A DNA stretch of 64,000 nucleotides from Massilia rubra (GCF_011682065.1 NZ_VUYU01000001.1:62001-126000), one strand, 5' to 3'; shown: positions 1 through 8,349, numbered from the stretch's first letter. Program-made: numbers and translations. The notes: generated from the letters alone by a model not told the origin.

Positions 1-1223
1 AGGCGGTCGACGCCGCGCTGGTGTTCCACGAAGGCGGCACCGCCAGCGCCTCGATCAAGCCGGTCTCGGTGGGGCGGGTGGTGATCAATTTCAGCCGCGC
101 CCAGATCGACAAGGCGCTCGCTTCCGAACTGATACGCAAGGTGATCGAAGTGCTGCTGCTCGACCTGATCCTGGTGGCGGCGCTGGCGCTGTCGCTGCGG
201 GTGGTGTTCGAGCCGCTCAAGCAATTGCGCGACGGCTTGTTCGACCTGGCCACGCGCGGCAGCGACGAGGTGGAGGAGTTGCCCGAGAACCGGCGCGACG
301 AGCTCGGCGAGGTGATCCGCGGCTTCAACCAGATCCAGCGCCGCCTGAAATCGACCATCGGGCGCATTCGCGAAGCCGAGGATGCGGCGCGCCGCTCGTC
401 CCAGCAGACCGCCCAGGCGATGCACGACTTGCGCCAGACCCAGGAATCGCTGCTCCAGGCGGAACGCTTGGCCTCGCTCGGGAGCCTGGTGGCCGGGGTC
501 GCGCACGAAATCAACACCCCGGTCGGGATCGCCCTGACCAGCGCCTCGGTGCTCAAGGCCGCCACCGACGAGCTGGAAATCGCCGTCAAGGGCGCCGGCC
601 TGAAAAAGTCCGACATCCTGCGGTACGTGGAAACGGCCAGCGAAAGCGCGCGCCTGATCATGAACAACGCCTACCGCGCGGCGCACCTGATCCACAGCTT
701 CAAGCAGATCGCGGTCGACCAGACCAGCGAGGCGCGCCGTCCCTTCGGACTGCACGAATACATCGAAGAAATCGTCTCCAGCCTCCAGCCCAAGCTCAAG
801 AAAACCCCGATCGCGCTGGTGTTGAACTGCCCGGACGACATCGTGCTCGACAGCTACCCCGGCGCGTTCGCCCAGGTCATCACCAACCTGACCCTCAATT
901 GCGTGGAGCATGCCTTCGAGGTCGATACCGCCGGCGAAATCATGATCAGCGCCCGCCTCGACGGCGAAGTGGTCGAACTGCACGTCAAGGATGACGGCAG
1001 GGGCATCGCTCCGGACGTACTCGACCGCATCTTCGACCCGTTTTTCACCACCCGGCGCGGGCAGGGCGGTACCGGGCTCGGCCTCAATATCGTGTACAAC
1101 CTGATCGTCAAGCAATTCCTCGGCACCATCGCCGTGAGCAGCACGCTGGGCCAGGGCACCCATTTCACCTTGCGCATTCCCAGGGTGACGCCGGTCGAAG
1201 GCGCGCCCGACGGCGCGGCGTAG
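1..1223 (+). CDS. Sensor histidine kinase, C-terminal part (gene starts before the window)
   Basis: The frame is open from the first base, so the true N-terminus lies upstream and about 400 residues are visible. Counted from the GTG at base 21, a membrane segment lies near residues 42-62, followed by a HAMP-like linker (about 63-115), a coiled coil and a HisKA dimerisation helix with the phospho-acceptor His near 162 in VAGVAHEINTP. An HATPase_c domain follows, with DDGRGI, a DPFFTTR box and GTGLGL. It should autophosphorylate on His at the inner membrane and pass phosphate to a response regulator, which is not in view. The signal it senses cannot be inferred because the periplasmic domain is missing. 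Confidence 0.9.
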   Translation, partial: AVDAALVFHEGGTASASIKPVSVGRVVINFSRAQIDKALASELIRKVIEVLLLDLILVAALALSLRVVFEPLKQLRDGLFDLATRGSDEVEELPENRRDELGEVIRGFNQIQRRLKSTIGRIREAEDAARRSSQQTAQAMHDLRQTQESLLQAERLASLGSLVAGVAHEINTPVGIALTSASVLKAATDELEIAVKGAGLKKSDILRYVETASESARLIMNNAYRAAHLIHSFKQIAVDQTSEARRPFGLHEYIEEIVSSLQPKLKKTPIALVLNCPDDIVLDSYPGAFAQVITNLTLNCVEHAFEVDTAGEIMISARLDGEVVELHVKDDGRGIAPDVLDRIFDPFFTTRRGQGGTGLGLNIVYNLIVKQFLGTIAVSSTLGQGTHFTLRIPRVTPVEGAPDGAA

Positions 1224-1346
1224 TCACCGTCCTTGCGTGCGCCCAAGCGCGAGCGCTCGTTTTATTGTACGCTTGCCATTCTTTCGACGCGCCGCCGTCC
1301 CGCGCGCCGCTTGCCTCCGTGACCCTTCCACATTCAAAGGACCATC

Positions 1347-1955
1347 ATGAAACTGTACTTCAGTCCCGGTGCTTGTTCGCTTTCTCCCCACATCGTCCTG
1401 CTCGAAGCAGGCTTGGCATTTACGACCGAAGCGGTCGATCTGCGCAAGAAGGTCACTGCCAGCGGAGCCGACTTCAGCGCCATCAATCCCAAGGGCTACG
1501 TGCCGGCCCTCGACACCGGGCGCGGCATGCTGCTGACCGAAGGTCCCGCCATCGTGCAATACCTGGCCGACCTGGCTCCCGAGAAAAAACTGGCGCCCGC
1601 CGCCGGCACCCCGGAACGCTATGCGCTGGCCGAGTGGCTCAACTTCATTTCCACCGAGCTGCACAAGAATTTCAGCCCGCTGTTCCGTCCCAACATCGGC
1701 GAAGAGCTGGTTAACTATGCGCACGGCAACCTGAGCACGCGCCTGGCCTATGTCGAACGCATGCTCGACGGACGCGACTACCTGACCGGCGCCCAGTTCA
1801 CGGTGGCCGATGCGTATTTGTTTACGGTGCTGAACTGGGCCGGCGTGCTCAAGTTCGACCTGTCCGGCTTTCCCCGGGTGCAAGCGTTCCAACAGCGCGT
1901 GAGCGAGCGGCCGATGGTGCGGCAGGCGCTGCGCGACGAAGGCTTGCTCAAGTAA
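1347..1955 (+). CDS. gstA: Beta-class glutathione S-transferase
   Basis: This 202-aa protein has the usual length of cytosolic bacterial GSTs. The N-terminal thioredoxin fold begins MKLYFSPGACSLS, with the beta-class Cys at residue 10, and carries the cis-Pro segment YVPAL and the glutathione gamma-glutamyl contact TEGPAIVQYL. The C-terminal all-helical domain contains FTVADAYLF, the usual capping box. It is predicted to conjugate or reduce electrophiles with glutathione in the cytoplasm. AAAGGACC lies just before the ATG and supports this start. It stands 123 bp after the kinase gene and 7 bp before the DUF1697 gene, so it may be cotranscribed with the latter. Confidence 0.92.
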   Translation: MKLYFSPGACSLSPHIVLLEAGLAFTTEAVDLRKKVTASGADFSAINPKGYVPALDTGRGMLLTEGPAIVQYLADLAPEKKLAPAAGTPERYALAEWLNFISTELHKNFSPLFRPNIGEELVNYAHGNLSTRLAYVERMLDGRDYLTGAQFTVADAYLFTVLNWAGVLKFDLSGFPRVQAFQQRVSERPMVRQALRDEGLLK

Positions 1956-1962
1956 GCGCCGG

Positions 1963-2517
1963 ATGAACGGCGCATGCTGTATCGCCCTGTTGCGCGGCAT
2001 TAACGTCGGGCGCGCCAAACGGATCGCCATGGCCGACCTGCGCCAGCTCGTTGGCGAACTGGGCTGTACGGATGTCCGCACTCTGCTCAACAGTGGCAAT
2101 GTGGTGTTCCGTGCGCCGCCCAAGTTGCGTGCGGCCATGGCCGCCCGCATCCAGGATGCGATGGTGGTCAAGCTGGGCGTGGTGGCAAGGGTGATGGTGC
2201 TCGGCAGCGATGACCTCGACCGCATCGTCGCCGCCAACCCCTTGCTGGCGGTGGCCACCGATAACGCGCGCCTGCTGGTGTTCGTGTTCAGCGATCCGCA
2301 GGCGCCGGCCTTGCTGGCGCCGCTGGCCGCGCGCGACTGGGCCCCGGACATGCTGGCCGTGGGCGAGCAAGCCGCGTATTTGTGGTGTCCGGACGGCGTA
2401 CTGGAAAGTAAAGTGGCGGGCGCGATGGGCAAGCTGCTCGGCGACGGCTTGACCGCGCGCAACTGGAATACCCTGTGTAAATTGCAGGCGCTGTGCGCCG
2501 AACCGCCCAAGGGCTGA
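1963..2517 (+). CDS. DUF1697 family protein
   Basis: The protein is 184 aa. Its N-terminus, ALLRGINVGRAKRIAMADLR followed by TLLNSGNVVF, is the characteristic opening of DUF1697 proteins, a widespread family of small cytosolic proteins without an established biochemical role. No signal peptide or membrane segment is visible. It starts 7 bp after the GST stop codon, which suggests one transcript. A strong bidirectional terminator follows 30 bp after its stop. Confidence 0.88.
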   Translation: MNGACCIALLRGINVGRAKRIAMADLRQLVGELGCTDVRTLLNSGNVVFRAPPKLRAAMAARIQDAMVVKLGVVARVMVLGSDDLDRIVAANPLLAVATDNARLLVFVFSDPQAPALLAPLAARDWAPDMLAVGEQAAYLWCPDGVLESKVAGAMGKLLGDGLTARNWNTLCKLQALCAEPPKG

Positions 2518-2545
2518 CCCGCCTGCCATGCGGGATCGGGCAGGC

Positions 2546-2578
2546 AAAAAAAATCCCGCGTTCGGCGGGATTTTTTTA
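2546..2578. terminator. Bidirectional intrinsic terminator
   Basis: An A-run, the stem ATCCCGC, the loop GTTCG, the stem GCGGGAT and a T-run form a symmetric hairpin. It lies between the converging DUF1697 gene (plus) and PEP-CTERM gene (minus) and can serve both. Confidence 0.9.
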
Positions 2579-2591
2579 TGCGATTCTTCGA

Positions 2592-2855
2592 TTACTGGAA
2601 TTTCTCGCCACTTTCGCGGCGTGCGCGGTAACCGATCAGCACCAGGCCGAGCAGCATCATGGCGAAGACTTCAGGCTCGGGCAATTCCGACATCTGCGGG
2701 GCTGGCATCGCGGCCATCTGCATGGCGTTCATCTGCGGGTGGCTGTCCATGGCGGCGGCGCCGGCCTGCTGGTTGTCCAATACCTCGATAGCGCTCGCTG
2801 GTGCGGCGGCCACCAGGGCGAGCATGAAAGCTGCTGCGACTGCGTATTTTTTCAC
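2592..2855 (-). CDS. Small PEP-CTERM sorting-domain protein
   Basis: The GTG start at 2855 is preceded by AGAGGAAA at good spacing and gives an 87-aa protein. It opens with a signal peptide (MKKYAVAAAFMLALVAAAPASA) and ends with a classic PEP-CTERM tripartite tail: LPEPE, a hydrophobic helix (VFAMMLLGLVLIG) and a basic cluster (YRARR). Such proteins are cut and anchored by exosortase and are associated with exopolysaccharide and biofilm surfaces; no exosortase is in this window. The short mature section between signal and tail is rich in Met (HPQMNAMQMAAMPAPQM), which leaves almost no room for a folded domain. An upstream in-frame start is possible but would place residues before the signal peptide. 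Confidence 0.85.
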   Translation of the reverse strand: MKKYAVAAAFMLALVAAAPASAIEVLDNQQAGAAAMDSHPQMNAMQMAAMPAPQMSELPEPEVFAMMLLGLVLIGYRARRESGEKFQ

Positions 2856-3079
2856 GGTGTTTCCTCTTCTTTTTGGTTTCCGCAAGAGCATGATTACTCA
2901 TGCTGCATTGCAACCAGATGAGCACTAAATGCGAATCATCCAGCCTTGTATTTAACCACGCTCGCCACCGAATTCAAAGCCATTCCGCTCTAAACGTCGT
3001 TTTTTTGATGTTTTATTGATCAGAGGAATTAACATTTCCCGGTAAATGCTGCGCTGCATCAAAACGCAAGGAAACTATC

Positions 3080-3105
3080 AAAAAGACACGAGGGTTGCCA
3101 CTCGT
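3080..3105 (-). terminator. Probable intrinsic terminator after the 45-aa small gene
   Basis: Read on the minus strand, ACGAGTGG - CAA - CCCTCGT forms a stem with one bulge and is followed after GTC by TTTTT. It begins at the last base of the small gene's stop codon. Confidence 0.5.
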
Positions 3106-3242
3106 TACACCTCGCTGTCGCGCGACAGCAAGCCGTGGCAGTAGGCGGTATCGGACAGGTCGACTGCGCCGGTCAGAGGGTCTTCGGCGGCGGCGGAGCG
3201 GGCGCCGAACAGGCTGGCGAAATAAGCGAAGAGACGACGCAT
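3105..3242 (-). CDS. Hypothetical 45-aa protein
   Basis: This short frame reads MRRLFAYFASLFGARSAAAE, then a polar tail ending HGLLSRDSEV. Support for a real gene is the strong G/C bias at third codon positions through nearly the whole frame, typical of genuine genes here, and the terminator-like hairpin immediately after the stop. The N-terminus is basic and hydrophobic and could be a short signal or amphipathic helix. A clear Shine-Dalgarno sequence is not visible, so the start is uncertain. I do not recognise a family. It could also be the remnant of a longer gene. Confidence 0.45.
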   Translation of the reverse strand: MRRLFAYFASLFGARSAAAEDPLTGAVDLSDTAYCHGLLSRDSEV

Positions 3243-3269
3243 GTCACTAATCCATTCGTGGGTTTTAAG

Positions 3270-3284
3270 GATCATCTAATGATC
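3270..3284. promoter_or_regulatory. Palindrome upstream of the 45-aa gene (possible operator)
   Basis: GATCAT-CTA-ATGATC is a perfect inverted repeat 28 bp before the small gene's start. Position suggests a regulator site; nothing identifies the regulator. Confidence 0.3.
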
Positions 3285-3694
3285 GCGATTTACCATCAAG
3301 GGCTGATACGAAATGTTACGAACATACCGGCATTTCCCAAGCGGGCCTTGAGCTGGCTCAGGTCCACCACAAGACGCATTGTCGAGTTGATCAGAGGTGT
3401 TGCGTCGCAAAATTTTTTCAGCAGATCAAGGTATACCTGGCATTTTTTTGGCGGTATAGTCTCCCTAATCCATTGCCTTCAAGCATTAAATTGATGGCAA
3501 AGGAGCACGCATGGGCCACATCGCCCGTCGTGCGGATGTACCGTCAGGCGACATCGATCGGCCACATGGTTTGCGGAAATTATCATGGTCACATATCGAA
3601 CGTCGCTGTCACTGCCGCTCCCCACCATTGCGCGGCAGAAGAACGATGTTTGCATAGTCAGTCCTTCCGCAGCCACCATTCATAGAGTAACCAC
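3285..3694. other. Intergenic region without a recognisable gene
   Basis: This stretch is lower in GC than its surroundings and has short frames on both strands with poor codon bias. It presumably holds the promoter of the FtsH-like gene. I see no RNA gene or repeat in it. Confidence 0.5.
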
Positions 3695-5659
3695 ATGCCC
3701 AATCTTGCCAAGCTCCAGCTCGCCCTCAAGAATGTCTACGTGCGCATCGGCGCCGGACTCCTGTTCGTCCTGCTCGTCGGCTTGGTCATCTACAACGCCG
3801 ACGTGGCGCAGGACACCAGCCCGCTGGTCCATTCGCAGGACATTTCGCGCATCACCGCGCTGGCCTCGCAGAAGGACAAGCTGGAATACCTGATGGTGGC
3901 CAAGCCGCTGTCGGAGTCGCCGCGCTACATCTTCAAGTTCAAGGGTGCGCCCCAGCTGCACGTGATCAAGGTGCCGAGCACCTCGCACCTGAGCCTGGAG
4001 CGCGAAGTGCTGCTCAAGAACGCGATTCCGTATTCGATCGCCAAGGAAGACTACCTGGCCTCGCACAAGGCGGTCCTGCTCGACGAAGGCCAGAACGCCG
4101 CCAGCGCCGAAGCGGTGGCTTTCCTGAAGCGCCACGCGCTCGATATCTTTTTGATCCTGCTGATTCTCTACGCGATCAAGTTCGGCATCCCCGGCATGGG
4201 CATGAGCGCCGCCGTCATCATGCCGGACAAGCTCAAAGGCAGCATGGATGACCTGATCGGCATGGACGACATCAAGCAGGAAGTGCTGCACCTGGAAGAC
4301 ATGATCCGCAACCGCAGCGAATACAAGTCGCACAATATCGACAAGCCGTTCAACGTGATGCTGACCGGCCCCGCCGGCACCGGCAAGACCAAGCTGGTTG
4401 GCTACCTGGCCAAGAAACTCAATGTGCCGCTGATCCAGGCCTCCGGCTCGGCGCTCGAATCGGGCTACGTGGGCGGTGGTTCCAAGGCCTTGAATGCCCT
4501 GTACCGCAAGGCCTGCGCGCGCGGCAGCTGCATCATCTTCCTGGACGAAGCGCAAACCCTGTTCATGCCGCGCGGCCGCGGCGAGAAGAAGTGGGAAGAC
4601 GACACCGCCAACACGCTGCTCGGCCTCCTGGACGGCGTCAAGAGCGACAAGGGCGCCGGCGTGATCTGGGTGGTGGCCTCGAACTTCGACGACGCGTCGG
4701 TCGAGATGGATGAAGCGATGCTGCGCCGTTTTTCGGTCAAGATCAACTTCCGCCTGCCGAACAAGGGCGAGCGCGGTGCGCTGCTCAAGAGCTTTTTGGG
4801 CCGCAAGAAGGAGGGCCTGGTCGACTGGAACGACCTCGATCTGGGCCAGGTCGCCGAAATGACCGCCAACCTCAGTCCCGCGCTGCTGGAAACCGTGGTC
4901 GAACGCGCCAGCATGATCTCGATCCAGGAAAAGGCGATCATCAACACCGACCTGATGTTCCGCGCATTCGAGCGCGCCACCCTGGGCTTGACCGACCGCG
5001 CCACCACCGCCGAAAAGCACAAGCAGCGCGAACGGGTGGCGCTGCACGAACTCGGGCACTTCTTCATGCAGATCGACCCGTACCTGCGCCAGGGCCTGAG
5101 CCTGGCCGAGGTGAAGGAAAAATCGCACCTGCTCAAGATCAGTACCGAGTCGGTGTCCAAATTGGGCGCGCTGGGGTATGTGCTGCAATCGGGCGATGAC
5201 GTGTCGCTGCGCACCCTGGAAGAACTGGAGCAGGACGTGATCCAGCTGTACGGCGGCGTGGCCGCCGAGGAGCTGTTTTACGGAGCGCGCGGGATTTCGG
5301 TGGGCAGCCAGAACGACATCGAGAAAGCGACCAAGATGCTCAATTTGATGGTCAATCGCCTGTCGATGTATTCGCACTCCAAGATCGATTACACGCAGTT
5401 GAAGAACGAAGGCAGCGGCGAGCACACGATCCGCCAGGTGGAAGAGAAATCCGATGAGCTCTACACGTACACCCTGGGGGCGATCCGCGATTACAAGGCG
5501 GTGATCGAGTCGCTGAAAGATACTTTGCTGGACCAGTACGTGCTGTCGAAAGACGCCGTGTTCGCGCTGCTGGAAGAGCGCCGCGACCTGCTGGCGTTTC
5601 ACGTGGCCGGCCAGCGCTTGGGCAATCTGAAGCTGTGTACCGAGGTGGCTGCGGTTTGA
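3695..5659 (+). CDS. FtsH-like membrane-bound AAA+ zinc metalloprotease (divergent paralogue)
   Basis: The 654-aa protein has the FtsH plan. One membrane helix lies near residues 17-34, a periplasmic section follows to about 147, a second helix spans about 149-165, then come an AAA+ module and a peptidase-like domain. Walker A is GPAGTGKT. Walker B is CIIFLDEAQ, where FtsH has DEID. The putative pore loop is GYVGGG. The second-region-of-homology segment is shortened (EAMLRRFS rather than the usual PGRFD). The protease site reads HELGH (FtsH usually HEAGH), and the likely third zinc ligand sits in GSQNDIEKAT, so proteolysis is plausible. It is expected to extract and degrade membrane or short-lived cytosolic proteins. 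The canonical housekeeping ftsH normally pairs with rlmE/folP, which are not here, so this is probably a specialised second copy. Confidence 0.85.
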   Translation: MPNLAKLQLALKNVYVRIGAGLLFVLLVGLVIYNADVAQDTSPLVHSQDISRITALASQKDKLEYLMVAKPLSESPRYIFKFKGAPQLHVIKVPSTSHLSLEREVLLKNAIPYSIAKEDYLASHKAVLLDEGQNAASAEAVAFLKRHALDIFLILLILYAIKFGIPGMGMSAAVIMPDKLKGSMDDLIGMDDIKQEVLHLEDMIRNRSEYKSHNIDKPFNVMLTGPAGTGKTKLVGYLAKKLNVPLIQASGSALESGYVGGGSKALNALYRKACARGSCIIFLDEAQTLFMPRGRGEKKWEDDTANTLLGLLDGVKSDKGAGVIWVVASNFDDASVEMDEAMLRRFSVKINFRLPNKGERGALLKSFLGRKKEGLVDWNDLDLGQVAEMTANLSPALLETVVERASMISIQEKAIINTDLMFRAFERATLGLTDRATTAEKHKQRERVALHELGHFFMQIDPYLRQGLSLAEVKEKSHLLKISTESVSKLGALGYVLQSGDDVSLRTLEELEQDVIQLYGGVAAEELFYGARGISVGSQNDIEKATKMLNLMVNRLSMYSHSKIDYTQLKNEGSGEHTIRQVEEKSDELYTYTLGAIRDYKAVIESLKDTLLDQYVLSKDAVFALLEERRDLLAFHVAGQRLGNLKLCTEVAAV

Positions 5660-5691
5660 ATACCCACGCCACACCTTAGTACCCTTGTATT

Positions 5692-5784
5692 AAAAACCGT
5701 CATTCCCGCGCAGGCGGGAATCCAAGGCATCTTCGGTTAGCGGCGGTGCCTTGGATTCCCGCCTGCGCGGGAATGACGGTTTTT
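5692..5784. repeat. REPIN-like element, copy 1
   Basis: Two perfect 38-nt inverted arms (5692-5729 and 5747-5784) enclose a 17-nt loop. Each arm itself contains a small REP hairpin, TTCCCGC-GCAG-GCGGGAA at 5703-5720 and its mirror at 5756-5773. The element sits between converging genes and may also act as a terminator. Related copies lie at 26483 and 55875. Confidence 0.85.
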
Positions 5785-5823
5785 GGTCTACGGTGCTAAG
5801 TGCTATTTAGCGAGCGGGTAGTT

Positions 5824-7548
5824 TTAATGCCCGCCGTTCACCGGCTTCACCGCCGCCAGATCCACGCTGATCCGCTCGACCATGCTGCGCGCCAGCTCCC
5901 TCTCCCCGACGAACACCTGGCTGCCGGTCTCCTTGCGCAGCAACTCCGCTTCTTCCTCGTTATGCGTGCGCACCAGCGTACGGATCCCCGGATTGAGCGC
6001 GCGCGCCGTTTCGATCATGGCGCGCACATGGAAGGTATCGGGCGTGGCAATCACCAGCAAGGCCGCGCGCGCGATGTGCGCCTGGATCAGCACCGCCGGT
6101 TCCGCCGCGTTGCCCGCCACCGCCGCAATATCGCGGCGGCGCAGCTGGTCGACCAGCTCGCGGTTCTGCTCCGCCACCACGATATGCACGCCCTGCGCCG
6201 TGAGCGCATCGGCGATCATCCGGCCAACCCGCCCGTACCCGACCAGCACCACCTGCCCGCTCAGGCGCTCTTGCGGCACCGACATCGGCAGCTCGGCCAG
6301 CGGATCGGTCGAGCGCTCCACCTTGCGCGCCGCGTCCGAGCGCGCGCGCAAGGCGCGCTGCAGCGGCTCGATCGCCTTGAACAGCAGCGGATTGAGCGCG
6401 ATCGAAATAATCGCCCCGGCCAGGATCAGGCTCTGGCCTTCTTTCGGCAGCAAGCCGAGCGACATGCCGAGCGCCGCCAGGATGAACGAAAATTCGCCGA
6501 TCTGCGCCAGGCTGGCCGACACCGTCAGCGCCGTATTGAGCGGATAGCGCAGCGCGATCACCAGCGCAAAGGCCACCAGCGACTTGCCGAACATGACCAC
6601 GGCCACCACCGCCAGCACGCGCAGCGGGCTCTCGACCAGCACCATCGGATCGGCCAGCATGCCCACCGACACAAAAAACAGCACCGAAAACGCATCGCGC
6701 AGCGGCAGCGATTCTTCGGCCGCGCGGTGGCTCAGGGGCGACTCGCGCAGCACCATCCCGGCAAAGAACGCGCCCAGCGCGAACGAGACGCCAAACAATT
6801 CCGACGAGCCGTAGGCAATGCCCACCGCGGTGGCGACCACGGCCAGCGTAAACAACTCGCGCGAACCGGTGCGCGCCACGCGCCACAAAAACCACGGGAA
6901 CAGCTTGCGCCCGACCACCAGCATGAAGACGATGAAAGCGGCCACCTGCCCCAGGGTGAGCCCCAGGGTTTTCCAGATGTTCGCGTCGGCGCCGGCGGCG
7001 ACGCCGTCCGGCCCTGTTCCGCCCAGCGCGCCGGCCAGCGCCGGCAGCATCACCAGCATCAGCACCGTCACCAGATCCTCGACCACCAGCCAGCCGACCG
7101 CGATGCGGCCGTTGATCGAATCGAGTATGCCCAAGTCCTCCAGCGCCCGCAGCAGCACCACCGTGCTGGCCACCGACAGCGCCAGCCCGAACACCAGGCC
7201 CGCGCCCAGGCTCCAGCCCCAAAAATACGCCATGCCGATGCCCATGCCGGTGGCCGCGCCGATCTGCAGCACCGCGCCAGGCACGGCGATGCCACGCACT
7301 TCCATCAGGTCGTCGAGCGAAAAGTGCAGGCCGACGCCGAACATCAGCAGCATCACGCCGATTTCGGCCAGTTGCCCGGCCAGCGCCACGTCGGCCACGA
7401 AGCCCGGCGTGGCCGGGCCGATCACGATCCCGGCGGCCAGGTAGCCGACCAGCGCCGGCAATTTGAAGCGCACGGCGATCATGCCGAATATGAGGCCGAA
7501 GCCCAACGCGGCGGCGATGGTGGTAATCAGGCTGATGTTGTGGTGCAT
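5824..7548 (-). CDS. ybaL: CPA2-family cation:proton antiporter with TrkA-N domain (YbaL/KefB type)
   Basis: The 574-aa protein has about 12 membrane segments (residues 8 to roughly 385) of the Na+/H+ exchanger fold, with typical family strings GYLAAGIVIGP and VGWLVVEDLVTVL. A cytosolic Rossmann TrkA-N domain follows from about residue 425 (VVLVGYGRVGRMIADAL). It probably exchanges K+ or Na+ for protons across the inner membrane, gated by a nucleotide or redox ligand at the Rossmann domain. The start is supported by GGAG seven bases or so upstream. It converges with the FtsH-like gene across a REPIN and is followed upstream by the TetR gene on the same strand. Family membership is certain; the ion is not. 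Confidence 0.88.
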   Translation of the reverse strand: MHHNISLITTIAAALGFGLIFGMIAVRFKLPALVGYLAAGIVIGPATPGFVADVALAGQLAEIGVMLLMFGVGLHFSLDDLMEVRGIAVPGAVLQIGAATGMGIGMAYFWGWSLGAGLVFGLALSVASTVVLLRALEDLGILDSINGRIAVGWLVVEDLVTVLMLVMLPALAGALGGTGPDGVAAGADANIWKTLGLTLGQVAAFIVFMLVVGRKLFPWFLWRVARTGSRELFTLAVVATAVGIAYGSSELFGVSFALGAFFAGMVLRESPLSHRAAEESLPLRDAFSVLFFVSVGMLADPMVLVESPLRVLAVVAVVMFGKSLVAFALVIALRYPLNTALTVSASLAQIGEFSFILAALGMSLGLLPKEGQSLILAGAIISIALNPLLFKAIEPLQRALRARSDAARKVERSTDPLAELPMSVPQERLSGQVVLVGYGRVGRMIADALTAQGVHIVVAEQNRELVDQLRRRDIAAVAGNAAEPAVLIQAHIARAALLVIATPDTFHVRAMIETARALNPGIRTLVRTHNEEEAELLRKETGSQVFVGERELARSMVERISVDLAAVKPVNGGH

Positions 7549-7611
7549 ACGGACGCTCTCCTCGTGATGGGCGGAGCCCCCAGTATAGTTTACATGGGCC
7601 TGTACAGACGC

Positions 7612-8247
7612 CTACGGAATGGTGGCCAGCGCCAGCAGCACCTTGCGCACCGAGGCGCGCACCGCCAGGAATTCCTCGCGGCGCCCGGTTTTATCGAGCC
7701 GGAACAGCATCAGGCCCTCGATCTGCGCCACCATCAGGATGGCGCGCTGGCGGTACTGCTCGTCGCCGATGGCGGGATTGAGGCCGCGAATGAGCTTGAA
7801 GATGGCCTTGCGCTCGCGCGCCATCATGGTATCCATCAGGTTCGAGGCGAAGGCGTTGCGCGAGGCCAGGGCCCAGATCTCGAAAAAGATTGCGTGCGTC
7901 ACCGGGTCGGTGATCTCGTCCAAAAACATGTCGCAGGTCGACAAAAACTGGTCCAGGCGCGGCTCGCTCGTCATGGCCGCCGAAATCGAATCCATCTTCG
8001 ACTGGAACACGTCCATCGTATAGAGCAGCAGCGCTTCGAGCAGCGCATCCTTGCTCTGGTAGTAGTGCTGCACGTTCGACAGGCTGATGCCCACCTCCGC
8101 CGCCACGCGCCGCATCGACAGCCCGGCATAGCCTTCGGCCGCCAGCAAGGTGCGCGCCACGCGCAAAATGTCGTGCGCCCGTCCCAATCCTTTTTCGGTG
8201 GTGACGGAGGCTTTGTGTTTGAGGGCGCTGGCGAGGGTCGGGGACAT
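7612..8247 (-). CDS. TetR/AcrR family transcriptional regulator
   Basis: The 211-aa protein carries an N-terminal TetR helix-turn-helix: ILRVARTLLAAEGYAGLSMRRVAAE, then VGISLSNVQHYYQSKDALLEALL. The helical C-terminal half (from about residue 75) would bind a ligand, plausibly an acyl-CoA. It is divergent from the thiolase/acyl-CoA dehydrogenase operon, and two copies of one palindrome lie between them. The simplest reading is a repressor of that operon and possibly of itself, released by a CoA intermediate. That role is inferred from position and from FadR/PsrA-like precedents. Confidence 0.88.
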   Translation of the reverse strand: MSPTLASALKHKASVTTEKGLGRAHDILRVARTLLAAEGYAGLSMRRVAAEVGISLSNVQHYYQSKDALLEALLLYTMDVFQSKMDSISAAMTSEPRLDQFLSTCDMFLDEITDPVTHAIFFEIWALASRNAFASNLMDTMMARERKAIFKLIRGLNPAIGDEQYRQRAILMVAQIEGLMLFRLDKTGRREEFLAVRASVRKVLLALATIP

Positions 8248-8279
8248 GGGCGCGATTATCGCATGGCGCTATGCAAAGC

Positions 8280-8324
8280 AGGTCGGCTGACCTATAATCG
8301 GCGCACTAGGTCGAGCGACCTAGT
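8280..8324. promoter_or_regulatory. Operon promoter with two matching TetR-type operators
   Basis: Two copies of AGGTCG-NN-YGACCT occur at 8280-8293 and 8308-8321, spaced 28 bp apart. The second is the core of a longer near-perfect palindrome, ACTAGGTCGAGCGACCTAGT (8305-8324). A consensus -10 box, TATAAT (8293-8298), overlaps the end of the first copy, so binding should block the operon promoter. The upstream -35 is weak. Confidence 0.75.
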
Positions 8325-8349
8325 TCATAAAAATATCCAGGAGACGCGC

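Noticed and set aside
1224-2510. A 428-aa open frame on the minus strand
   Set aside because: It is antisense to the GST and DUF1697 genes, both of which match known families.
5800-8349. A long open frame on the plus strand upstream of, and in frame with, the thiolase gene
   Set aside because: It runs antisense to the antiporter and TetR genes and translates to an Arg/His/Gln-rich product of antisense type. The thiolase has its own ribosome-binding site and ATG at 8350.
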